Position numbers and translations under genes: made by a program
The notes under the pieces: model-generated
Databases searched by the model: none
What the model was told of the DNA's origin: nothing
Seen by the model: the letters and a program-made list of their open reading frames with translations, nothing else
Origin: CAVVYW01 sp963752605
GTDB taxonomy: Bacteria; Actinomycetota; Thermoleophilia; Solirubrobacterales; 70-9
Reading direction: 5' to 3'
Assembly (NCBI GenBank): GCA_963752605.1
Contig: CAVVYW010000006.1
Coordinates: forward strand, 310,001-374,000
DNA length: 64,000 nucleotides
Shown: piece after piece, positions 1 to 9,207 of the stretch
Numbering within the stretch: position 1 is the stretch's first letter
Layout of the letters: each line of letters opens with the position of its first letter

Positions 1-1083
1 GCGCACCGCGTCGGTGACCTGGGCCGGCGCGGCGGGGTCGAGCGCGGTGCCCATCGGCAGGGCGAGGATCTCCGAGCAGACCCGCTCGGTGTTGGCGAGC
101 GGCTCCGGCGGCGCCCAGCGCTCCACCGCCGGCTGCCGGTAGAGCGGCAGCTCGTAATAGGGCCGGGCGCCGATGCCGGCGTCGGTGAGCGCGGCCTGCA
201 GCCGCTCCCGCTCCGGGCTCGCCACCACGAAGAGGTGCCAGCAGCACTCACCGCCCTCGGTCTCGGACTGGATCTGGACCATCTCGCCGAGCCCGGCATC
301 CCGGTACCGCTGTGCGGCCTCCCGCCGGGCGGCGGTCCACTCATCGAGCTGGGGAAGCAGGACGCGCAGCCCCGCGGCCTGGATCTCGTCGAGTCGCGAG
401 TTGTAGCCGGCCTCGGTGTGGCGCTTCTTGTCCTCGGAGCCGTGGAAGCGCAGCCGCCTCGCGGTCGCCTCGACCTCGGGGTCGTCGGTGACGACCGCGC
501 CGCCGTCGCCGAACCCGCCGAGGTTCTTGGAGGGGAAGAAGCTGAAGGTCGCGGCGTGTCCGAGCGCGCCGGTCAGCCGCCCCTCCACCTTCGCGCCGTG
601 GGCCTGCGCGGCGTCCTCGAGCACCCTGATGCCGTGCGGCTCCGCCAGCTCCATCAGCTCGGTCATCGGAGCCGGGTTGCCGAAGATGTGCACGGGGAGC
701 AGGGCTTTCGTGCGCTCGGTGATCGCGGGCTCCGCGGTGGCGGCGGTCATCACCCAGGTGTCGGGATCGATGTCGCAGAAGACGGGAGTCGCCCCGATCG
801 TCACGACCGGCTCGACGGTCGCGAAGAAGGTGAGCGAGGGCACGACCACCTCGTCGCCCGGGCCGACGCCAAGGGCGCGCAGCGCGATCGCCAGGGCGTC
901 GGTGCCGTTGGCGACGCCGACGCAGTGTTCGACCCCCAGGTACGAGGCGAACTCCGACTCGAAGGCCTCGACCTCCGGGCCGAGGATGTACTGGCCGGAG
1001 TCGAGCACGGCGCGCTGGCGCTCGGCGATCTCCGGCAGCAGCGGCTCGAGCGACGCGCGGCTGGCGAACAGGGGGACGGTCAA
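1..1083 (-). CDS. DegT/DnrJ/EryC1/StrS-family sugar aminotransferase (3' end outside window)
   Basis: PLP-dependent aminotransferase of the family that aminates keto-sugars for surface polysaccharide or glycoside synthesis. The reading frame opens at a TTG (1081-1083) because a stop lies 27 nt upstream in frame and no ATG or GTG is available. The N-terminus begins LTVPLFASR. A GTDAL motif binds the cofactor phosphate, and the Schiff-base lysine is K186 in the motif SKNLGGFGDGG. About 361 codons are visible, near the full family length (360-400), so only a short C-terminus is missing. It is divergent from the thioesterase at 1128. The sugar substrate cannot be told from sequence. Neighbouring sugar epimerases at 16.7, 34.2 and 43.8 kb are compatible with nucleotide-sugar metabolism. 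Confidence 0.88.
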   Translation of the reverse strand, partial: MTVPLFASRASLEPLLPEIAERQRAVLDSGQYILGPEVEAFESEFASYLGVEHCVGVANGTDALAIALRALGVGPGDEVVVPSLTFFATVEPVVTIGATPVFCDIDPDTWVMTAATAEPAITERTKALLPVHIFGNPAPMTELMELAEPHGIRVLEDAAQAHGAKVEGRLTGALGHAATFSFFPSKNLGGFGDGGAVVTDDPEVEATARRLRFHGSEDKKRHTEAGYNSRLDEIQAAGLRVLLPQLDEWTAARREAAQRYRDAGLGEMVQIQSETEGGECCWHLFVVASPERERLQAALTDAGIGARPYYELPLYRQPAVERWAPPEPLANTERVCSEILALPMGTALDPAAPAQVTDAVR

Positions 1084-1127
1084 GGCCGGGGAGGGTAGCG
1101 GCGCACACTAGGATCGCGGCCACCGAG

Positions 1128-1643
1128 ATGGCCGACCAGGAGGCGAAGCCCGCAGCGAAGTCCCGATCCCAGCTGATCCGCTGGATGAGCGTCCAGGACG
1201 CCAACTCGGCCGGCTTCGTGCACGGCGGCACCGTGATGAGGGATTGCGACGAGGTCGCGGGGATCGCCGCGATCCGCCACTGCGGCGCGCGCGTGGTCAC
1301 AGCCGGGATGGACCGGATGACCTTCACCTCGCCCGTCTATGTCGGCGAGCTGCTGCGGTGCAGCGCCACCGTCAACGCCGTCTGGCGCACCTCGATGGAG
1401 GTGGGCGTGCGGGTCGAGGCCGAGAACGCGGTCACGGGCGAGGTCCGCCACACGAGCGCCGCCTACCTCACCATGGTCGCCGTGGACGAGAAGGGCAAGC
1501 CGGTGCCCGCGCCGCCCCTGATCGTCGAGAGCGAGGACGAGAAGCGCCGCCAGCGCGAGGCGGAGACCCGCCGGCGCAATCGGCTGGCCGAGCGCGAGGA
1601 GATCCTCGGCAGCCGCGACAAGGGGGGCTCGCCGGGCAACTGA
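1128..1643 (+). CDS. Acyl-CoA thioesterase, hotdog fold (ACOT/YciA type)
   Basis: A 171-residue single-hotdog protein expected to hydrolyse acyl-CoA thioesters in the cytoplasm. The N-terminal segment SVQDANSAGFVHGGTVMRDCD matches the family pattern of a catalytic Asp/Asn followed by a His-Gly-Gly helix start. A second hotdog strand pattern follows (DRMTFTSPVYVGELL, then RTSMEVGVRVEAEN). The C-terminal 40 residues are charged and Arg/Glu-rich, probably a helical extension. A TAGGAT box lies 13 nt before the ATG. It is followed after 21 nt by a large membrane protein. The acyl chain preference is unknown. Confidence 0.85.
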   Translation: MADQEAKPAAKSRSQLIRWMSVQDANSAGFVHGGTVMRDCDEVAGIAAIRHCGARVVTAGMDRMTFTSPVYVGELLRCSATVNAVWRTSMEVGVRVEAENAVTGEVRHTSAAYLTMVAVDEKGKPVPAPPLIVESEDEKRRQREAETRRRNRLAEREEILGSRDKGGSPGN

Positions 1644-1664
1644 GCCGCCTATCCTTCCGCGGTC

Positions 1665-4031
1665 GTGTTGGCGACCTACGGGGCGGCCCTCCTCATCATC
1701 TTCGCGTCGCTGTTCGTCGGGCGGGCGTTCTTCGCCGTGCTGGGCCGCCGCGAGACCCTGTGGCTCGAAACCTCGGTCGGCCTGGCGGTTCTGATCTTCA
1801 CGGCGTCGGTGCTGGGGCGCATCGGCGACGACACGACGATCTCGCTGATCGGCTGCGGGACGCTCGTCATCGGCTCCGTCGTCTATCTGCGGTTCGGCTT
1901 CGTGGACGCGGCCTCGTTCGCGATGGGCGCTCCGGTCGCGGCCCTTGGCCTGCTGCTCGCCTCCCTCCCCTTCATCACCGCCGGGCACGTCGGGATCCCG
2001 GGGGTGGGAATCAACAACGACATGGCGGCGCACCTCATCTGGGCCGACTACCTCCAGGAGAACACCGGGCCCCAGCCCTCCGGCATCACCGACGGCTATC
2101 CGATGGGACCGCACAGCCTCGTCGCCAGCATCTCTCAGCTGTTCGGCACGGAGGTCCTCTACGGCTTCCTCGGCCTGCTGCTGGCCCTGCCGGTGCTGAC
2201 CGGGCTCACCACGCTCAACGTGCTCCACGGCCTCTCGCCCGTGCGGCGGACGATCGGGGCGCTGCTGGTCGCGGTCGCCTACATGGCGGCCTCGACGCTC
2301 GGGATCGCCGGCTTCAAGGAGCTGACGCTCGGGCTGTTCCTCCTCTCCTACACGCTCATCCTGCGAACGATCGCCAGAGAGCCGGGTAGCCCGTTCCCGC
2401 TGATCGCGGCGCAGGCGGTGCTCCTGGGGGCAATGGTCGCGACGTTCAGCTTCCCGGGCCTCGCCTGGCCCGCCGCGGTGACCGGGGCATGGATCGTCGC
2501 CGAGCTGATCGTCCTGAAACGGGAGGATCGGCTCGACGAGCTGGGGGCCGGCCTGCGCGAATCGCGGGGGATGCTGATCGGAGGAGGTGTGGCGCTGCTG
2601 GCGCTGGCCGCCACTCAGATCCCTCGGGTGCTCGACTTCCTCGACGCCGGCATCTTCGGCACCGTCCGCGGCACCGACTCGAAGCTTCGGTACGACCTGA
2701 ACCCATTCGAGGCCCTCGGCGCCTGGCCGAGCGGGGAGTTCCTGATCGGCACACACGGGATCGACGGGAGCGTCCTCGGGATCGACACATGGCTGTTCTT
2801 CGCCGCGCTCGGCCTGGCCGCCCTGGTGGTGGCGACGGCCTGGTGGTTGCGGCGTGGGGACGTGACTCTGCCGGCGGCCTTCGTGGGCGTTGGCTTCATC
2901 TATCTCGGAACGCTGATCGAGGGCGGCCGCTACGTGCAGGCCAAGGCGCTGGTGGTCCCGGCGGCACTGATCATGCTGCTGATCGTGGGCGGCCTGCTCG
3001 CCCAGCAGGGCGGCCGGGCGAGGCTCCTCGTCGCCGTTCCCTTCGTGATGGTCGCCGCCTACTCGAGCTTCCTCGCCCTGCGCGACTCGGTGGTCGCCGC
3101 CACGGACCGCTTCGACGAGCTCAAGGAGTTCCGGGCCCCGATCGAGGGCGAGCGCGTCCTGACCCTGACCAGTGATCGCTTCAGCGACTACGGGCTGAAG
3201 GGCGGCGAGGTCTACAGCCCCGCCCGCAACGCCGAGCAGAAGGTCGAATCCGTCCAGGTGACCAAGGACTTCAGGCTCCCCGTCGACTTCGACTCGGTCC
3301 CGAACCGGACCTCGAATGAGTACACGTACGCGGTCACCACCAGCGCCGCTTACCAGAGCAAGGCGCCGCCGGGCTTCACCGTGGAGCAGGAGACCGACTC
3401 CTACAAGCTCTGGAGGCGGACCGGGACCGTGCCGCCGGTCGCGATCCTCTACGAGGAGGCACGCCCCGGCCGGGTCTTCCGCTGCCGCCGGCCGAAGCTC
3501 GCCGCGTTCCTCGGCCTCGGTGGCGACGCGGTGGTGTGGCCGCGGCCCGTGATCGCCAAGCGCCTCTACTGGGAGCGAGACGGCGAGGAGGACAGCTCGC
3601 TGGAGCCCGGGCAGGAGGCGAGCCAGCAGATCAAGCTGCCGCCTGGTCAGTGGGAGCTCTCGCTTCAGTACTCGAGCCCGGTCACGGGAGTCGAGATCGA
3701 GGCCCCCGGCCTCGAGGCCCACCTGCCACCGGGGATGGAGGGGATCATCCCCTTCCGTCCCGAGGAGGGGCCCTACTGGCGGGTCGGGGAGGTCACGAGC
3801 AGCGGCGGCCCGATCACCCTGACGGCGCGGGCCGACCGGATCTCCGGTGTGAAGAAGCTGCTCGGCGTCGACGCGCCGGCCAGCATCGGAAACCTGACCG
3901 CGGTGGCCACCGCCGGGGTGCATGCCCAGCCGCTCGACAGCGCCTGCTACCTCTACGTGGACCACATCGTCGGGTCGCAGACTCCGGTCAACACGAAGCC
4001 CCCGACCGAGGAAGCGGAGAGGGAGAAATAG
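1665..4031 (+). CDS. Large multipass membrane protein with C-terminal soluble domain
   Basis: A 788-residue protein that I do not recognise at family level. The first ~470 residues are a run of hydrophobic segments (starting LATYGAALLIIFASLFVGRA), typical of an integral membrane protein with more than ten helices. The last ~320 residues are hydrophilic and predicted outside or inside the membrane as a globular domain. The overall plan resembles the membrane glycosyltransferase/arabinosyltransferase class of actinobacteria, but no diagnostic Asp motif was identified, so a sugar-transfer role is only a suggestion. The GTG start is preceded by TATCCT at 1650-1655 with a 9-nt gap and no Shine-Dalgarno, so it may be translated from a leaderless mRNA. 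Confidence 0.7.
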   Translation: MLATYGAALLIIFASLFVGRAFFAVLGRRETLWLETSVGLAVLIFTASVLGRIGDDTTISLIGCGTLVIGSVVYLRFGFVDAASFAMGAPVAALGLLLASLPFITAGHVGIPGVGINNDMAAHLIWADYLQENTGPQPSGITDGYPMGPHSLVASISQLFGTEVLYGFLGLLLALPVLTGLTTLNVLHGLSPVRRTIGALLVAVAYMAASTLGIAGFKELTLGLFLLSYTLILRTIAREPGSPFPLIAAQAVLLGAMVATFSFPGLAWPAAVTGAWIVAELIVLKREDRLDELGAGLRESRGMLIGGGVALLALAATQIPRVLDFLDAGIFGTVRGTDSKLRYDLNPFEALGAWPSGEFLIGTHGIDGSVLGIDTWLFFAALGLAALVVATAWWLRRGDVTLPAAFVGVGFIYLGTLIEGGRYVQAKALVVPAALIMLLIVGGLLAQQGGRARLLVAVPFVMVAAYSSFLALRDSVVAATDRFDELKEFRAPIEGERVLTLTSDRFSDYGLKGGEVYSPARNAEQKVESVQVTKDFRLPVDFDSVPNRTSNEYTYAVTTSAAYQSKAPPGFTVEQETDSYKLWRRTGTVPPVAILYEEARPGRVFRCRRPKLAAFLGLGGDAVVWPRPVIAKRLYWERDGEEDSSLEPGQEASQQIKLPPGQWELSLQYSSPVTGVEIEAPGLEAHLPPGMEGIIPFRPEEGPYWRVGEVTSSGGPITLTARADRISGVKKLLGVDAPASIGNLTAVATAGVHAQPLDSACYLYVDHIVGSQTPVNTKPPTEEAEREK

Positions 4032-4040
4032 GCTAGGGCG

Positions 4041-4923
4041 ATGGCGAACCCGAGGGCCGAGGCTCAGGACATGCTGGGCGGCGACTACGAGGCCCGCGTG
4101 CTCGAGCCCTCGCCGCCGGCGGTGACCGAGGAGCCGTTCACCGATGATCCCGTCGCGCCCGGCGAGGTCCCGGAGGGCCGCCGGCTCGTCTCGCCGGTCG
4201 GCCACCGCGGCGACCTCACCTGGGATGAGGTGGTCGAGCTCGAGAAGGATCTCGGACTGGGCCCATGGGCCGCGGAGCGCTGGCTGGGCGCCTGGAAGCG
4301 GCTCGAGGCCCTGCCGGGCTCATTCGCCGAGACCAGGACGGCCCTGCACAGGGTGGCCGAGGGAGTGGTGGGCTCGCAGGCGCGCAAGCCGGAGAACGAG
4401 ATCTCCCTTCGCTTCACCCGCGGCGGGTTCGGGACCCCGTTCTTCGAGCAGGACGGCGCCGACTGCCAGGTGCGGGTCGAGCACGGCGAGCTCGTGCGCC
4501 AGCGCGGCACCGACGAGCAGCGCGAGCCCATCGACGGGGTGGATCCCGGCGGCGGCCACAGCCCTCGGCGACTTCTACGGGTTCGCCTGCTCGGTCCTCG
4601 AGGAGCTGCGCGCCGAGGAGGCTGACGGGGACCCGAGCCTGCGTGCGCCTGTGGCCGGAGCACTTCGACATCGCCCTCGAGCTGGGCTCCGAGGAGCGAA
4701 GGGCAAGCGCGCCAACTACGGCGCCTCGCCGGGCGACGATGACCACGACGAGCCCTACCTCTACGTCGGGCCGTGGAGCGCGAAGGTCTCAGGCGAGCTC
4801 TGGAACGCTCGCGGCTTCGACGGCGCGGAGCTCACCTACTCGGAGCTGCTCGAGGCCGCCGATCAGCGCCGGACGGCCCTCGACTTCATGTGCGAGCGCC
4901 ACCGCGCCCTGCAGGACGCCTAG
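4041..4923 (+). CDS. Conserved-type hypothetical protein, interrupted by three single-base indels
   Basis: Function not recognised. The coding signal is continuous but changes frame three times: near 4545-4547 (one extra C), near 4640-4643 (one extra base) and near 4697-4701 (one base missing). Joining the pieces gives about 293 residues from MANPRAEAQDML to the C-terminus RHRALQDA, with an acidic middle (ELEKDLGLG) and a region DDDHDEPYLYVGPW. The net shift is one base and all pieces keep high GC at third positions, so the protein is probably intact in the organism and the shifts are sequence errors. TAGGCT at 4029-4034 overlaps the previous stop codon and sits 6 nt before the ATG, suggesting leaderless initiation. 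It ends directly against the converging glycosidase gene. Confidence 0.65.
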
Positions 4924-6027
4924 CTACCGGCTCTTGTAGACGTTGTAGCCCGCCTTCTTGCGGCCGCTGCGGTCGAGCAGGCCCTGCGAGCTGTAGGAGG
5001 TGTCGATCGGATGGACCCAGCCGAGTGAGTAGATGCGCGAGTAGGTGTTCGCGATCCGGAACCCGGCCTTGATCCACTCCTTGCCCTCCTTCGGCTTCAG
5101 CGAGTAGGTGAGGTCGATGTCCTTGTAGCCGATGGGCACGCCCCACTCGGCGAGGTAGAGCTTCAGCCTCTTGCCGGGAAAGGCCTTGTCGAGAGCCTTG
5201 ACGAGCCGGCGCAGGTCGCCGAAGGCGACGCTTCCCTTCGGCGAGGGCTTGTCCTTCAGGTTCGGGATGTGGAACCCGTATGGGTTGTGACCCCACATGT
5301 CCATCCGGGGCGGGCTTCCGTCCGGGAGCTTCAGGTAGCGGATCCACGCGTACGGGTTGATGTCGCCGGTGCCCGCCGAGGTGTAGGTGTTGCCGCCGAT
5401 CACGAGGTTGCCGGGGTTGGCCGCCTTCAGCGCTCCGTAGGCGGTGTCGAGCAGCTGGGCGTAGGTGCGGGGGGCGACCTGCTGGGCCTGGTTCAGCGGG
5501 CCTCTGGGGCTGGTGGACGACGTGAAGGGCCCGAAGTTCGGCTCGCGGTTCGGCTCGCCCCAGACCATCCACAGGCTCACGGTCGGGTACTTCTTCGCGA
5601 CCGCCGTCACGAAGTTGGTCCAGTCCATCATCTGGGTGGCGGCGAACCTCGCGCCCTTGCCGCCGTTGGCCCAGGGCGGCGTGCCCCGGAAGAGGATCAG
5701 GACCCGCATCCCGTACTTCTGCGCCTCTGTGATGGAGTACTGGACGTAGTCCGGCCACAGGTAGGCGGGATCGGTCGGCTCGGTGGGATTGAGCGGCTTG
5801 GTGGGAGCGACCTGATCCCAGTGGACCGTGGTCGCGTAGATGTCGACCCCGAGGTCCCTGTAGGTGGGGAACATCGAGGCGCCCTTGAAGGTGACGGGGC
5901 CCCACATCGTCTTCGGCTTCGAGGCGGCGTCGGACTGCGCCGGGACGGCGAGGAGCGCCGCGACCGCGAGTACGGCGGTTGCAAGCGTCACAAGCAGGCG
6001 CGCGTGGAGTCGGTACCCGGAATTCAC
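4924..6027 (-). CDS. Secreted glycoside hydrolase, GH-A clan (PslG/GH39-like)
   Basis: A 367-residue predicted exported glycosidase. The chosen start is GTG at 6027 (VNSGYRLHARLL), giving a signal peptide (hydrophobic core LVTLATAVLAVAALLAVPA, cleavage after about residue 34). The catalytic pair typical of the (beta/alpha)8 GH-A clan is visible: acid/base E158 in WGEPN and probable nucleophile E294 in AEWGVP. A Trp-rich cleft segment TPPWANGG also fits. It lies 73 nt downstream of a paralogue on the same strand that carries a membrane anchor. Substrate unknown; bacterial relatives often cut exopolysaccharides. Reading can be extended upstream to 6297, but that part overlaps the neighbour and looks non-coding. 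Confidence 0.8.
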   Translation of the reverse strand: MNSGYRLHARLLVTLATAVLAVAALLAVPAQSDAASKPKTMWGPVTFKGASMFPTYRDLGVDIYATTVHWDQVAPTKPLNPTEPTDPAYLWPDYVQYSITEAQKYGMRVLILFRGTPPWANGGKGARFAATQMMDWTNFVTAVAKKYPTVSLWMVWGEPNREPNFGPFTSSTSPRGPLNQAQQVAPRTYAQLLDTAYGALKAANPGNLVIGGNTYTSAGTGDINPYAWIRYLKLPDGSPPRMDMWGHNPYGFHIPNLKDKPSPKGSVAFGDLRRLVKALDKAFPGKRLKLYLAEWGVPIGYKDIDLTYSLKPKEGKEWIKAGFRIANTYSRIYSLGWVHPIDTSYSSQGLLDRSGRKKAGYNVYKSR

Positions 6028-6100
6028 GAGCGGGGCACTGTACAGATTTCGTCGAAGGTGCACGACCCAGTGGAACACGGCGGGAACGCCGAGGTTTCGG

Positions 6101-7279
6101 TCAGACGTCCTTGTAGATGAAGTAGCTCGGCTTCGGGTTACCCCGCTTGTTGAGCAGGCCCTGGGAGCTGTAGGGGGTGTCGACCGGATGCACCCAGCCG
6201 AGCGAGTAGATCCGGTCCCAGTCCCGAGCGATCTCGAACCCGGCGCGGATCCACTCCTCCCCCTCCTCCTGGTCCAGCGAGTAGGTGAGGTCCACATCCT
6301 CGTAGCCGATCGGGACGCCCCACTCGGTCAGGTAAAGCGGCAGCTCCTGGTCCGGGAAGGCCTCGTCGAGCGCCTCGGCCAGGTCGTCGAGGTCCTGGAA
6401 GGCGACGTTGCCGTCGCGTGACGGCCCCTCCTCCAGATCCGGCTCGTGGAAGCCGTACGGGTTGTGTCCCCAGATGTCCATCCGCGGGCGGCTCCCGTCG
6501 GGCAGCTTCAGGTACTCGATCCACTGGTAGGTGTTGATGTCGCCTGGGCCGGCGTTGGTGTAGGTGTTGCCGCCGATGATCATGTTCTCCGGGTTCGCGC
6601 CCTTGAGCGCCTCGTATGAGGCGTCGAGGAGCCCCGCGTAGCGCTGGGGGGCGACCTGCTCCTTCTTGTTGAGCGGCCCCTCGTCGGTGCTCGCGGGAGT
6701 GAGGGGCTGGAAGTTGGGCCCGCGATTGGGCTCGCCCCAGATCATCCAGAGGCGGACGTCCTTGTACCGCTTCGCGGCGGCGATCGCGAAGTCGGTGAAG
6801 TCCGAGTTCTGATTTGGGGCCCACTCGGAGGTCTTCCCGCCGTTCGCCCACGGCGGCGTCCCGATCAGCTGGATCATCAGGTCGATGTTCTGCTTCCTCG
6901 CCTCCTTGACGGAGTAGTCCACGTAGGCCGGCCACACGTACGCGGGGTCGTTGGGGTCCGTGGGGTTCCGCGGCCGTGCCTTCGGCGCGGTCGTGTCCCA
7001 GTGGATCTGCGTCGCGTAGATGCCGACCCCCAGGTCGCGGAAGGTCGGGAAGAGCGACTTGCCATCGGGACCGGTGATCGGCCCCCACATCGTCTTCAGG
7101 TCCGTCTGCGGCGCGGGGCCGCTCGGAATCGAATCGTCGTCGTTCAGGTAGCGGTCGTACGCGAAGCCCGCGCCGGCGACACCGAGGCCGAGCAGCGCGA
7201 GCATCAGGCCGAGGGTGATCCGGCGGCGCCGGTAGACGCGGCGGGCGTCCGGATCGCTGACACGTATCCGCCGAGGCAC
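6101..7279 (-). CDS. Membrane-anchored glycoside hydrolase, GH-A clan, paralogue of the next gene
   Basis: A 392-residue paralogue of the 4924-6027 product. Instead of a cleavable signal it has a basic N-terminus (RRVYRRRR) and one hydrophobic segment at about residues 21-41 followed by an acidic stalk (YLNDDDS), so it is probably an N-in membrane-anchored extracellular enzyme. The catalytic residues are conserved: E183 in WGEPN and E319 in TEWGVP. The two proteins share long blocks such as GGNTYT, MWGHNPYGFH/IWGHNPYGFH and SLGWVHP. They probably arose by tandem duplication and act on related polysaccharides. Confidence 0.8.
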   Translation of the reverse strand: MPRRIRVSDPDARRVYRRRRITLGLMLALLGLGVAGAGFAYDRYLNDDDSIPSGPAPQTDLKTMWGPITGPDGKSLFPTFRDLGVGIYATQIHWDTTAPKARPRNPTDPNDPAYVWPAYVDYSVKEARKQNIDLMIQLIGTPPWANGGKTSEWAPNQNSDFTDFAIAAAKRYKDVRLWMIWGEPNRGPNFQPLTPASTDEGPLNKKEQVAPQRYAGLLDASYEALKGANPENMIIGGNTYTNAGPGDINTYQWIEYLKLPDGSRPRMDIWGHNPYGFHEPDLEEGPSRDGNVAFQDLDDLAEALDEAFPDQELPLYLTEWGVPIGYEDVDLTYSLDQEEGEEWIRAGFEIARDWDRIYSLGWVHPVDTPYSSQGLLNKRGNPKPSYFIYKDV

Positions 7280-7317
7280 GGCGGCGCAGTGTAGGCAATC
7301 CTCCCTGGCTGCTGACC

Positions 7318-8139
7318 GTGGTCAGATGCCGACGACGTCTGATGCGAGCCGGCGCCAGCGCGCTGGTCGCGGGTCTCCTCCTTCCGCAGGTCGCAGGGGG
7401 CGATTACCGCGTGGTCGGGGGCGGCCCGGCGAACGCCGAGGGCTGGCAGCTTGCGGTCGCGCTGAAGCTGCGGCACTCTCACTTCTTCTGCGGCGGGACG
7501 CTGATCGCCCCGGACCAGGTGCTGACTGCCGCGCATTGCGTGAAGAAGGTGAAGCTGCGGAAGTTGCTGGTCGCGACGGGCACACCCTGGCTCTCGGGCC
7601 CCCGGGCGGCCCCCCGCATCCCGGTCTCGAGGATCCGGATCCATCCCGACTACAACGGGGAGAAGGTCTTCCACGACGCTGCGGTGGTGACGCTCGCCCG
7701 GCCGAGCGCGGCGACCCCCGTGGAGCTGCCCACGTTCACCGAGTCCAAGACCGCGACGCAGCCCGGCGACGTCGTCCGTGTCGCCGGCTGGGGATCGAGG
7801 ACCGCCTACGGGAAGCGGGAGGCCCAGCGTCTGAAGGCCGTGCGCGAGCGCGTCTACCGCGCCCGCAAGTGCCAGCGCAGCTACAGGAAGGGGGCCTTCA
7901 GCGGCCGCTCGATGATCTGCGCGGTCGGCCCGAGGATCCGGCGCTTCCGCGGGCGTGAGCACTTCAGGGCCACCGACTGCTTTGGCGACAGCGGCGGGCC
8001 GCTCGTCGCCTCGACGCCGGCCGGACCTCGCATCGTCGGCATCGTCAGCGTCGGCTCCTTCGTCTGCGGCCTCGGCGGCGCGAGCGTCTACACCCGCGTC
8101 ACCTACGTGCTGCCCTTCATCCGGCGGGTCATCGGGTAG
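7318..8139 (+). CDS. Secreted trypsin-like serine protease (S1 family)
   Basis: A 273-residue chymotrypsin-fold protease. The N-terminus is an export signal ending near residue 27, followed by a short propeptide and the classic mature start RVVGG (31-35), so it is probably made as a zymogen. The catalytic triad is visible: H73 (TAAHC), D120 (HDAAVV) and S225 (GDSGGP). Cysteine pairs around the His and Ser loops are present. The position equivalent to trypsin Asp189 appears to be Thr219, with Asp220 next to it, so specificity may not be trypsin-like. The listed start is GTG; an ATG at 7342 (residue 9) would leave a more compact signal peptide. It is followed by a tRNA gene on the other strand. 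Confidence 0.88.
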   Translation: MVRCRRRLMRAGASALVAGLLLPQVAGGDYRVVGGGPANAEGWQLAVALKLRHSHFFCGGTLIAPDQVLTAAHCVKKVKLRKLLVATGTPWLSGPRAAPRIPVSRIRIHPDYNGEKVFHDAAVVTLARPSAATPVELPTFTESKTATQPGDVVRVAGWGSRTAYGKREAQRLKAVRERVYRARKCQRSYRKGAFSGRSMICAVGPRIRRFRGREHFRATDCFGDSGGPLVASTPAGPRIVGIVSVGSFVCGLGGASVYTRVTYVLPFIRRVIG

Positions 8140-8159
8140 CCGTTAGAGCCCGCGAAGAA

Positions 8160-8232
8160 AGCCGGCGAGCGGACTTGAACCGCTGACCCCTTCATTACGA
8201 ATGAAGTGCTCTACCAACTGAGCTACGCCGGC
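8160..8232 (-). tRNA. tRNA-Thr (anticodon CGT)
   Basis: On the minus strand a full cloverleaf is seen: a 7-bp acceptor GCCGGCG/CGCCGGC, a D arm with GGTAGAG, an anticodon stem CTTCA/TGAAG with loop TTCGTAA (anticodon CGT, reading ACG codons), and a T arm with TTCAAGT. The discriminator base is U and no CCA is encoded, so CCA must be added after transcription. Confidence 0.95.
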
Positions 8233-8265
8233 GCGCAGCGATCAGTTTAGGCAGACTGCCTCAGC

Positions 8266-9108
8266 GTGATGAGCCGCTCCCTGCTGGCTGTCGCCCTGGC
8301 CTCGACCGCCGTCGCGATTGCGAGCGCCGGGGTCGCCGAGACAGCCCAGGCCGGGGCTCCGCCGCAGGCCATCGCCGCCAAGAAGAAGGGGAAGAAGCCA
8401 CCAAAGGGGCCCCGCTTTCCGTGGAACGCGCGAGTACACGACGCCGCCGCCTTCGCCCGCGGGCGAGCCGGCAGCGTCTCCTTCGCCGTCGTCGACGAGC
8501 GCGGACGGATCCACGGCTTCCATCGCGGCACCCGCTACTCCTCGGCGAGCCTGGTCAAGGCGATGCTGCTCGTCGCCTATCTCAACCGGGGCGGGGTGAA
8601 GCGGAGGCACCTGCACGCTTCGGACCGGCGCCTGCTCGGGCCGATGATCAGGGTCTCCGACAACGACGCGGCCTCAGCCGTCTACTCCCAGGTCGGGCCC
8701 GGCGGGCTGCAGCGGCTGGCGCGTAGGGCGCACATGCGCCGCTTCATCCCCAATCCGGTCTGGGGCGGCTGCCAGCTCACCGCCCGCGACCAGGCACGCT
8801 TCTTCGCCCGGATCGACCGGCTGCTGCCGCGCCGCCATCGCAAGTACGGGCTCGGGCTGCTGCGGCGAATCGTCTCCTCGCAGCGGTGGGGCATCCCGCG
8901 CGGGATCCCCCGCGGCTGGCACGCCCACTTCAAGGGCGGCTGGTTCCCGGACGACGACGGCAGCTGGCGCGTTCACCAGGGCGCGCTGCTGCGGCGCGGC
9001 GGGCGCCGCCTCGGTATCGCCGTCCTCACGCAGGGCGATCCCAGCCTCGGCTACGGCGCCGACACGATCAAGGGCGTGACCGCCCGGCTGCTCCGCGGCT
9101 ACCGATAA
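8266..9108 (+). CDS. Beta-lactamase-fold serine hydrolase, exported
   Basis: A 280-residue penicillin-binding/class A beta-lactamase-fold protein with a signal peptide (about residues 1-29) and a lysine-rich linker (AKKKGKKPPKG). All three family motifs can be placed: S95-x-x-K98 (SLVK), S131-D-N133, and K223-G-G. The middle region lacks an obvious class A Omega-loop Glu motif, so true beta-lactamase activity is uncertain. A D,D-peptidase-like or other serine hydrolase role is possible. The frame opens with GTG immediately followed by ATG at 8269; either may be used. It lies 33 nt downstream of the tRNA locus. Confidence 0.75.
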   Translation: MMSRSLLAVALASTAVAIASAGVAETAQAGAPPQAIAAKKKGKKPPKGPRFPWNARVHDAAAFARGRAGSVSFAVVDERGRIHGFHRGTRYSSASLVKAMLLVAYLNRGGVKRRHLHASDRRLLGPMIRVSDNDAASAVYSQVGPGGLQRLARRAHMRRFIPNPVWGGCQLTARDQARFFARIDRLLPRRHRKYGLGLLRRIVSSQRWGIPRGIPRGWHAHFKGGWFPDDDGSWRVHQGALLRRGGRRLGIAVLTQGDPSLGYGADTIKGVTARLLRGYR

Positions 9109-9207
9109 CTGGGGCATCGACCCAACGCCCGTCCAGACCAAACTCATCAATAGTGATGTTGCGCGCGACGGGCAGGGGACCGATGGGCCTTGCAGAACAG
9201 AGGACCA

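Noticed and set aside
1080..4205. Very long open frame on the minus strand
   Set aside because: It lies antisense to the thioesterase and membrane protein genes, has Arg/Gly/Asp-rich low-complexity translation and no domain; a by-product of high GC.
8266..9108. Antibiotic-resistance beta-lactamase
   Set aside because: The fold motifs are present, but no clear Omega-loop catalytic Glu was found, so only a beta-lactamase-fold hydrolase is called.
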